From Aliidongia dinghuensis (GTDB lineage: Bacteria; Pseudomonadota; Alphaproteobacteria; ATCC43930; CGMCC-115725), in contig NZ_BMJQ01000007.1 in the NCBI RefSeq assembly GCF_014643535.1, positions 62,001 to 126,000 of the forward strand: a DNA stretch of 64,000 bases, read 5' to 3'. The notes beneath the pieces were generated by a model. It saw only the letters and a list, made by a program, of their open reading frames with translations, ran no database searches and was not told the DNA's origin. The position numbers were made by a program, and so were the translations under genes. Below are positions 58,351 to 64,000 of the stretch, piece by piece; position 1 is the first letter of the stretch, and each line of letters opens with the position of its first letter.

Positions 58351-61300
58351 ATGGCGATCTCGGAGCCCTTCATCCGGCGCCCGGTCGCGACGACCCTGCT
58401 CGCGATCGGCATCATGCTGCTGGGTATCGTGGCCTATCGGCAGCTGGCGGTTGCGGCCTTGCCCAACGTCGACCTGCCGATCATCCGCGTCTGGGCGACC
58501 CTGCCGGGCGCCGACCCGGAGACGGTCGCCTCCTCGCTCGCAACCCCGCTCGAACGGCAGCTCGGCACGATCTCGGGTCTCAACCAGATCACGTCGATCA
58601 ACACGCTCGGCACCTGCATGATCATGCTGCAGTTCGACCTGAGCCGGAACGTCGACGACGCCGCGCGCGACGTGCAGGCGGCGATCAACGCCGCGGTCCA
58701 GAACCTGCCGCAGGACCTGCCGCGCCTGCCGACCTTCTTCAAGGCGAATCCGGCGGCCTTCCCGATCCTGACGCTGGCGCTCACCTCGGAGACGCTGCCG
58801 CCGGGCAAGGTCTACGACTATGCCGACACGGTCGTGGCGCAGAAGCTCTCGCAGCTCGAGGGCGTGTCCGAGGTCGACATCAACGGCGCCGAGAAGAGCG
58901 CCGTCCGGGTCGAGGTCGACCCGGCGGCGCTCGCCAACATGAAGCTGTCGCTCTCCGACATCTCGACCGCGATCCAGTCGGCGAACGTCGACGGGCCCAA
59001 GGGCAGCATCCAGGGCGACGATCGCGCGCTCATGATCACCGCGACGGACCAGCTGTTCTCCGCCGCCGACTGGAGCAACATCGTCGTCGCCTGGCGCAAC
59101 GGCGCGCCGGTGCGCCTCAAGGACGTGGCGCGGGTCACGGACAGCGTCGCCAACACCAAGCTCGCCGGCTGGTTCGGCGACGCGCGCGGCGTCGTCGTCC
59201 AGGTGCGCAAGAAGCCGGACGCGAACACGGTCGCGACGGTCGACCGCATCAAGGCGGTCCTGCCGCAGCTCGAGCGCTGGATGCCGCCATCGATCAAGGT
59301 ACATGTGACGGCCGACCGCACGCGCATGATCCGCTCGGCCATCGCCGACGTGCAGTTCACCATGCTGCTGACGATCGGGCTCGTCGTGCTGGTGATCGCG
59401 CTGTTCTTGCGCCGCTTCTGGGCGACGATGATCCCGAGCGTCACGATCCCGGTCTCACTGCTCGCGACCTTCGCGATCATGTACGCGTGCGACTACAGCC
59501 TCGACAACCTGTCGCTGATGGCGCTGATCGTGGCCGTGGGCTTCGTCGTCGACGACGCGATCGTCATGATCGAGAACATCACGCGGCTGATGGAGGCGGG
59601 CCATCCGCCGATCGAGGCTGCGATCCGCGGCTCCCGGCAGATGGGCTTCACCATCGTCTCGATCACCGTCTCGCTGCTTGCGGCCTTGATCCCGATCCTG
59701 TTCATGCCGGGCATCTTCGGCCTGTTCTTCCGCGAGTTCGGCGTCACCCTGTCGGCTGCGATCCTGATGTCGGCGCTGGTCTCGCTCACGCTCACACCCA
59801 TGATGTGCGCGCGCTTCCTGTCGATCGGCAATCTCCGCGTGACCGAGGGCCGGTTCGGGCAGGCGATCGAGCGCTTCCTGGACGGGACGATCGAGCGCTA
59901 CGCCCGCTCGCTCGGCTGGGCGCTCCGCCATCGCTGGCTCATGCTGGGCGTCACCATCGGTGCCGCGGTCGGCACGGTCTGGCTGTTCGGCGTCGTGCCG
60001 AAGGGCGCTTTGCCGACCCAGGATACCGGCGTCATCCGCGGTGCGACACTCGCCCCGCCCGACATCTCGTTCACCGCCATGAGCGACCGGCAGCGCGCCG
60101 TCGTCTCGGTCATCGAGCGGGATCCGGCAGTCGAGAGCATCACATCCAACATCGGCTCCAACGGCTTTCAGGGGCTCAACAACGGCAGCATCAGCGTCAA
60201 CCTGGTCGACCCGAGCCGGCGGCCGAGGGTCGAGGAGATCATCGACCGGCTGCGCCCGCAGCTCGAACAGGTCGCGGGCATCCAGACCTTCCTCTCGCCC
60301 GTGCAGGATTTCGGCGGCGGCCCGCGCCAGGGCAATGCGCAGTACCAGTACACGCTGCACGCCAACGACCTGACGCTCCTGGAACAATGGGCCGAGACGA
60401 TGCGCGATCGCCTCAAAACGCTGCCGGAGATCGCCGACGTCTCGACCGACCAGGACAAGGCCGGGCTCCAGATCGATCTCAAGATCGACCGCGAGCGGGC
60501 GGCGCGGTTGGGCGTCACGATCGGCGCCATCGACAATGCGCTCTACAACGCCTTCGGCCAGCGCCAAGTCGCGACCATGTATGGCCCCTTGGACCAGTTC
60601 AAGGTCGTGCTCGAGGTCGACCCTCGCTTCCAGGGCGACCCGCGCGCGCTCGACCGCATCTTCGTGCCGGGTACAAGCGCGGCGCAGGTGCCGTTGAGCT
60701 TCCTGGTCAAGACCGAGCCGGGGGCGGCACCGGTCCAGCTCAATCACCAGAACGCGAGCCCGGCCATCACCATCTCGTTCAACACCAAGCTCGGCGTCAC
60801 GATCGGCCAGGCGATGGCGGCGATCAAGAAGGTCGAGGCCGAGGCGCGCTTCCCCGAAGGCGTCATGGGCACGTTCGAGGGCGACGCCCGCGACGCGCAG
60901 GATTCGAACAGTTCGATGCCGCTCCTGCTGCTGGGCGCCGTCGTCGCGGTCTATGTCGTTCTCGGCATGCTCTATGAGAGCTACGCGCACCCGCTCACGA
61001 TCCTCTCGACCATCCCATCGGCGAGCCTGGGCGCACTCGTGGCGCTAATCGTGACCGGCACGGCCATGTCGATCATCGCCATGATCGGCATCATCCTGCT
61101 GATCGGCCTCGTCAAGAAGAACGCCATCCTGATGGTGGATTTCGCGCTCGAGGCGGAACGACGCGACGGGCTTTCGTCCGAAGAGGCGATCCTGCGCGCG
61201 GCGCGCCAGCGCTTCCGGCCGATCACCATGACGACGCTCGCCGCCGTGTTCGGCTCGCTGCCGATCGCACTTGGTCATGGCGCCGGCTCCGAGATCCGCC

Positions 61301-61446
61301 AGCCGCTCGGCATCACCATCATCGGCGGCTTGCTCGTCTCCCAGGTGCTGACGCTCTACACGACGCCGGTCATCTACCTGTTCATCGACCGAATGCGCTC
61401 GCGCCGCAGCCGCCGGCTCAAAGCCATCCCGGCGCCGGCCGAGTAA
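58351..61446 (+). CDS. mdtC: RND efflux pump, MdtC-like
   Basis: Second RND pump of the operon, 1031 residues, normal length. Helix 4 VGFVVDDAIVMIENITRLME holds the proton-relay aspartates, and helix 10 LIGLVKKNAILMVDFALE the lysine. Both pumps share SLDNLSLMAL and the MdtB/MdtC style loops, and the four-base gap after the mdtB-like gene fits coupled expression. An MdtD or BaeSR two-component pair is not found next to it. Confidence 0.87.
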   Translation: MAISEPFIRRPVATTLLAIGIMLLGIVAYRQLAVAALPNVDLPIIRVWATLPGADPETVASSLATPLERQLGTISGLNQITSINTLGTCMIMLQFDLSRNVDDAARDVQAAINAAVQNLPQDLPRLPTFFKANPAAFPILTLALTSETLPPGKVYDYADTVVAQKLSQLEGVSEVDINGAEKSAVRVEVDPAALANMKLSLSDISTAIQSANVDGPKGSIQGDDRALMITATDQLFSAADWSNIVVAWRNGAPVRLKDVARVTDSVANTKLAGWFGDARGVVVQVRKKPDANTVATVDRIKAVLPQLERWMPPSIKVHVTADRTRMIRSAIADVQFTMLLTIGLVVLVIALFLRRFWATMIPSVTIPVSLLATFAIMYACDYSLDNLSLMALIVAVGFVVDDAIVMIENITRLMEAGHPPIEAAIRGSRQMGFTIVSITVSLLAALIPILFMPGIFGLFFREFGVTLSAAILMSALVSLTLTPMMCARFLSIGNLRVTEGRFGQAIERFLDGTIERYARSLGWALRHRWLMLGVTIGAAVGTVWLFGVVPKGALPTQDTGVIRGATLAPPDISFTAMSDRQRAVVSVIERDPAVESITSNIGSNGFQGLNNGSISVNLVDPSRRPRVEEIIDRLRPQLEQVAGIQTFLSPVQDFGGGPRQGNAQYQYTLHANDLTLLEQWAETMRDRLKTLPEIADVSTDQDKAGLQIDLKIDRERAARLGVTIGAIDNALYNAFGQRQVATMYGPLDQFKVVLEVDPRFQGDPRALDRIFVPGTSAAQVPLSFLVKTEPGAAPVQLNHQNASPAITISFNTKLGVTIGQAMAAIKKVEAEARFPEGVMGTFEGDARDAQDSNSSMPLLLLGAVVAVYVVLGMLYESYAHPLTILSTIPSASLGALVALIVTGTAMSIIAMIGIILLIGLVKKNAILMVDFALEAERRDGLSSEEAILRAARQRFRPITMTTLAAVFGSLPIALGHGAGSEIRQPLGITIIGGLLVSQVLTLYTTPVIYLFIDRMRSRRSRRLKAIPAPAE

Positions 61447-61460
61447 GGACCCTTCTTTCT

Positions 61461-61553
61461 GTCGTTCCCGCGCAGGTGGGAACCCAGGGTTGCCGCAAAA
61501 AAATTTTGTCAGCCATCACCGGCCCTGGATCCCCGCCTGCGCGGGGATGACGA
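61461..61553. repeat. Imperfect long inverted repeat of a REP/BIME-like type
   Basis: Left arm (61461-61489) reads GTCGTTCCCGCGCAGGTGGG and onward to CCAGGG. Right arm (61523-61553) is its imperfect inverse, CCCTGGATCCCCGCCTGCGC and on to GACGAG. The same motif, CCCCGCCTGCGCGGGGATGAC, is a familiar dispersed palindrome in alphaproteobacterial genomes. It lies in the 123-base gap after the mdtC-like gene and may also act as a terminator. Confidence 0.7.
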
Positions 61554-61569
61554 GACAGGGCGCGTCCGC

Positions 61570-61887
61570 TCACGCCGGCCCGTGGCGGACCATTTCGCCC
61601 TGTTCGAAATCGCAGCTGTAAATCTTGTCGTTGATAGCATTCGGGTCGGTCGGCTGCGCTTCGAGGCGGATGGTGACGGCGTCGCCATAGTTGGCGATCG
61701 TCGGGCCCGGATCGAACGTGACCGGCAGGCCGGCCAAGGACTTCACGAATTCGGCCTTGCAGCGCGCGACGAGCGGCTCTGTCGCGGTCACTGTCTTGCG
61801 CGTCGCGAGCGCCACCTCCTCGGGCGAGGGCTTGCAGCCGGCGACGAGCAGGGCGGGGACCAACAGAAACGGCAGAAGAGGGCGCAA
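61570..61887 (-). CDS. Small lipoprotein
   Basis: Predicted membrane lipoprotein of 105 residues with lipobox LVAGC (cysteine 18). The mature part has two more cysteines (C43 and C90) and no recognised domain. It is on the strand opposite to the RND operon and in the same direction as hrpB. Function not known; ordinary base composition. Confidence 0.75.
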   Translation of the reverse strand: MRPLLPFLLVPALLVAGCKPSPEEVALATRKTVTATEPLVARCKAEFVKSLAGLPVTFDPGPTIANYGDAVTIRLEAQPTDPNAINDKIYSCDFEQGEMVRHGPA

Positions 61888-62014
61888 GGCGGGCTCCGGA
61901 CGGGCGAGAGATTTGCCCCCTTATCTAGTGATGGGCGAGCGGGCTTGCGAGGCGAATGCCGCCGTCCGACCGTTTTATCGTGACCGGTGTCGCCCGGCGG
62001 CCACGCCTGCCTTG

Positions 62015-62039
62015 TTACGTCCCCCGTCTTACGTCCCCC
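62015..62039. repeat. Two-copy 14-bp repeat including the hrpB stop codon
   Basis: TTACGTCCCCC occurs at 62029-62039 (the gene's last codons and TAA on the minus strand) and again at 62015-62025, exactly 14 bases downstream. The copy supplies a second TAA in another frame. Confidence 0.85.
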
Positions 62040-64000
62040 TCGGCTTCGCCCGCGCCGTCGGCAGTGCTTCGAGCGGGTTCTCCGGCCAGGGATGGCGCGG
62101 GTAACGGCCACGGAGGTCGGCGCGCACCGCCTTGTAGGACCCGGCCCAGAAGCCGCCCAGGTCGCTCGTCACCTGGATCGGCCGGCGGGCTGGCGAGAGC
62201 AGGTGCAGCTTCAGGCGCACCCGGCCTCCGGCGATCGTCGGTGTGTCGGCCAGGCCGAACATCTCCTGCAGCTTGACGGCGAGCACCGGCGTGTCGTCGG
62301 CGCTGTAGTCGATGGCGATGCGCGAGCCCGACGGCACGGTGACATGGGTGGGCGCCAGGCGATCGAGCGCCTGCAGCTGGTTCCAGTCGAGCCGGTCGCG
62401 CAGCAGCGCCAGCAGGTCGAGGCCAGCGAGGTCGCCGAGGCTGCGTTTGCCCTCGAGCGCCGGCGCCAGCCAGTCGTCGAGGCTCGCCAGAAGAGCCGCG
62501 TCATCGAGCACCGGCCAGTCGCCGGCCTCGTCGAGCCGCGCGACGAACGCCACGCGCAGCCGGAAAGTCTCGGCCGCCTCGGTCCAGGGCAGGGTGGCGA
62601 GCCCGACCTGGCGGATGCCGTCGAGGAGAGCCGCCGTAATCGCCTCCGGGGCCGGCTTGGCGAGCGGCGCGTCGCCCAGCACGAGCGCGCCCAGGCGTCG
62701 GCGTCGGCGGGCCTGGACCGAGCGGGTTGCGGGCTCGAAGACGACCTCGTCGTCGGTGCGGATGCGGGCGCCGAGTGCCAGCTCCAATTCGGCCTGGGTC
62801 AGGGGTGCTGCGAGCCAGATGCGGGCGTCCGGTGCCTGGCCGTCGAGATCGGCGACGGCGAGATAGTCGGCGGCGGCGAGCGGATCGGCCTCGGGCAGGA
62901 AGGCACCCTGGCCGCCGGACAGGCGGAAGCGGCCGGCCTCCGGACGGCGCTTGGCGATCCGGTCGGGATAGGCCAAGGCCAGCACGGCGCCGGCGCCCGC
63001 CGGGTCGATCGCTCCCCAGGGCACGTCGAGCTGCCGGGCAAGGCGCCGGGCGATCTCGCGCGCCCGGCGCGCCGCATCATTACCCCCGGGCCGCGCGATC
63101 TGCTCCAGACGGGCTCGGAGGTCGGCGTCGCGTCCGGCGATGTCGCGCTCGTCCAAGGCCGCGGCGATGGCGGTGGCGAGCACGCCTATCCCCTCTTCCG
63201 CCGCGGCCAGTACCATATGGGCGAGGCGCGGCGTCAGGCCCAGTTCCGCCATGCGCCGGCCGTGGCCGGTGAGGCGCCCGGCCTCGTCGAGCGCGCCCAG
63301 GTCGGCGAGCAGCCGTCGCGCCGTCGCGAAGGCGGCCGGATTGGGCGGGTCGAGGAGCTTCAGGCTCGACTCGTCGGCCAGGCCCCATTCGGCGAGCTCG
63401 AGCGCCAGCGGTGCCAAGTCGGCGAGCGCGATTTCCGGTTCCGGCCGGGCGGGCAGTGCCCGATGCTGCGCCTCGGGCCAGAGGCGCCAGGCAATACCGG
63501 GCTCGGTCCGGCCGGCGCGGCCGGTGCGCTGGGTGGCGCCCGCCTGCGACACGCGGCTCGTCTCCAGTCGGACCATGCCGGTGCGCGGGTCGTAGCGCGA
63601 CTGGCGGGCCAAACCAGCGTCGATCACCTGACGCACGCCGTCGATGGTAAGGCTGGTCTCGGCGATCGAGGTCGAGAGCACGATCTTGCGCCGGCCGGGC
63701 GGGGCGGGGCTGAGCGCCCGGTCCTGCGCCGCCGGGTCGAGGTCGCCGTAGAGCGGCAGCACGTCCGTGCCGTCCGGCAGACGCCGGCCGTCGAGCAGCC
63801 GCTGGACCCGCCGGATCTCGCCGCCGCCGGGCAGGAACACGAGTAGGCCGCCCGGCTCATTCAGCGCCTGGGCGACCGCATCGGCGACCGCTTCGGCGAG
63901 GCGTCCGGACGCAGGCGCCGGCAGGTGCCGTATCTCGACCGGGAAGGCTCGGCCCTCGGAGGTAACGACAGGCGCCTCGCCCATGAGGGCCGCGACCGGC
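62029..64000 (-). CDS. hrpB: ATP-dependent RNA helicase HrpB, 5' part outside window
   Basis: DEAH-box helicase, C-terminal portion of about 657 residues; the reading frame continues beyond the window edge, so the N-terminal ATPase lobe is missing here. The visible start SEGRAFPVEIRHLPAP is the lobe-junction phrase of HrpB. Motif V VLSTSIAETSLTIDGV and motif VI QRTGRAGRTEPGIAW are present, followed by the HrpB-specific C-terminal domains ending WAGSYKAVRADLRGRYPRHP-WPENPL. Its terminal codons and stop are duplicated. Confidence 0.93.
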   Translation of the reverse strand, partial: PVAALMGEAPVVTSEGRAFPVEIRHLPAPASGRLAEAVADAVAQALNEPGGLLVFLPGGGEIRRVQRLLDGRRLPDGTDVLPLYGDLDPAAQDRALSPAPPGRRKIVLSTSIAETSLTIDGVRQVIDAGLARQSRYDPRTGMVRLETSRVSQAGATQRTGRAGRTEPGIAWRLWPEAQHRALPARPEPEIALADLAPLALELAEWGLADESSLKLLDPPNPAAFATARRLLADLGALDEAGRLTGHGRRMAELGLTPRLAHMVLAAAEEGIGVLATAIAAALDERDIAGRDADLRARLEQIARPGGNDAARRAREIARRLARQLDVPWGAIDPAGAGAVLALAYPDRIAKRRPEAGRFRLSGGQGAFLPEADPLAAADYLAVADLDGQAPDARIWLAAPLTQAELELALGARIRTDDEVVFEPATRSVQARRRRRLGALVLGDAPLAKPAPEAITAALLDGIRQVGLATLPWTEAAETFRLRVAFVARLDEAGDWPVLDDAALLASLDDWLAPALEGKRSLGDLAGLDLLALLRDRLDWNQLQALDRLAPTHVTVPSGSRIAIDYSADDTPVLAVKLQEMFGLADTPTIAGGRVRLKLHLLSPARRPIQVTSDLGGFWAGSYKAVRADLRGRYPRHPWPENPLEALPTARAKPRGT

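Noticed and set aside
55245..58415. 1056-codon open frame on the minus strand across the mdtB-like gene
   Set aside because: The amino-acid composition (Arg, Asp, His, Val) is that of an antisense frame, while the plus strand encodes a fully conserved RND pump.

Overview
The window is about 64 kb of uniformly high-G+C DNA carrying some 50 closely packed protein genes. No rRNA, tRNA, CRISPR array, insertion sequence or phage genes were found. The gene set points to a Gram-negative, probably alphaproteobacterial (Rhodospirillales-like) chromosome: several RND efflux systems, many ABC solute-binding proteins, a PEP-CTERM protein, VanA/VanB-type aromatic oxygenase genes with a GntR regulator, and HrpB. 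That placement is inferred from gene content and style only.

Layout. 1-5 kb: a DHA2-type MFS exporter (cut by the window edge), a LysR regulator, a PEP-CTERM exported protein and a divergent acyl/aryl-CoA ligase. 5-11.5 kb: an enamidase-like amidohydrolase divergent from a YtfQ-YtfR-YtfT-YjfF-type sugar ABC transporter operon that ends in a small free-standing DnaB N-terminal-like domain protein. 11.7-17 kb: a secreted unknown protein, an orphan branched-chain-type binding protein, and a Rieske oxygenase - GntR - reductase operon with two matching palindromes upstream. 17-19 kb: bioB-bioA. 19.4-23.8 kb: a MacA/LolD/FtsX/FtsX export operon. 24-28 kb: a large phosphoesterase convergent with a multicopper oxidase. 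28-31.8 kb: an orphan amino-acid binding protein, a GspC-like small secreted protein, a 40-residue lipoprotein and bioF-bioD. 31.7-37 kb: a five-gene minus-strand operon (binding protein, permease, alpha/beta hydrolase, Gfo/Idh/MocA oxidoreductase, D-aminopeptidase-like serine hydrolase). 37.4-41.8 kb: a MexEF-like RND pair. 41.8-50.4 kb: GNAT enzyme, orphan sensor kinase, Pro/Tyr-rich repeat protein, ArsC-like protein, L-threonate dehydrogenase-like protein, tyrosine phosphatase, acetoacetate decarboxylase-like protein and an aryl-CoA ligase. 50.4-64 kb: a CPA1 antiporter fused to a cyclic-nucleotide-binding domain, a secreted barnase-like RNase, an MdtABC-type RND operon, a small lipoprotein and HrpB (cut by the window edge).

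How genes work together. Biotin synthesis is split between bioBA and bioFD, about 11 kb apart. The Rieske operon is probably autoregulated by its own GntR protein. Three multi-gene export systems are present, but no TolC-type outer-membrane channel is seen.

Most unusual signal. At about eight gene 3' ends there are short tandem repeats with 13-16 bp units that abut or span the stop codon, often re-supplying a stop in the same or another frame: MFS/LysR, phosphoesterase, multicopper oxidase/binding protein, permease, RND pump, ArsC, antiporter and HrpB. In-frame 15-bp repeats also lie close to the 3' ends of the mdtA- and mdtB-like genes. I found no such repeats at gene starts by eye. This could be a tolerated mutational footprint or a fail-safe termination feature; it deserves a genome-wide count.
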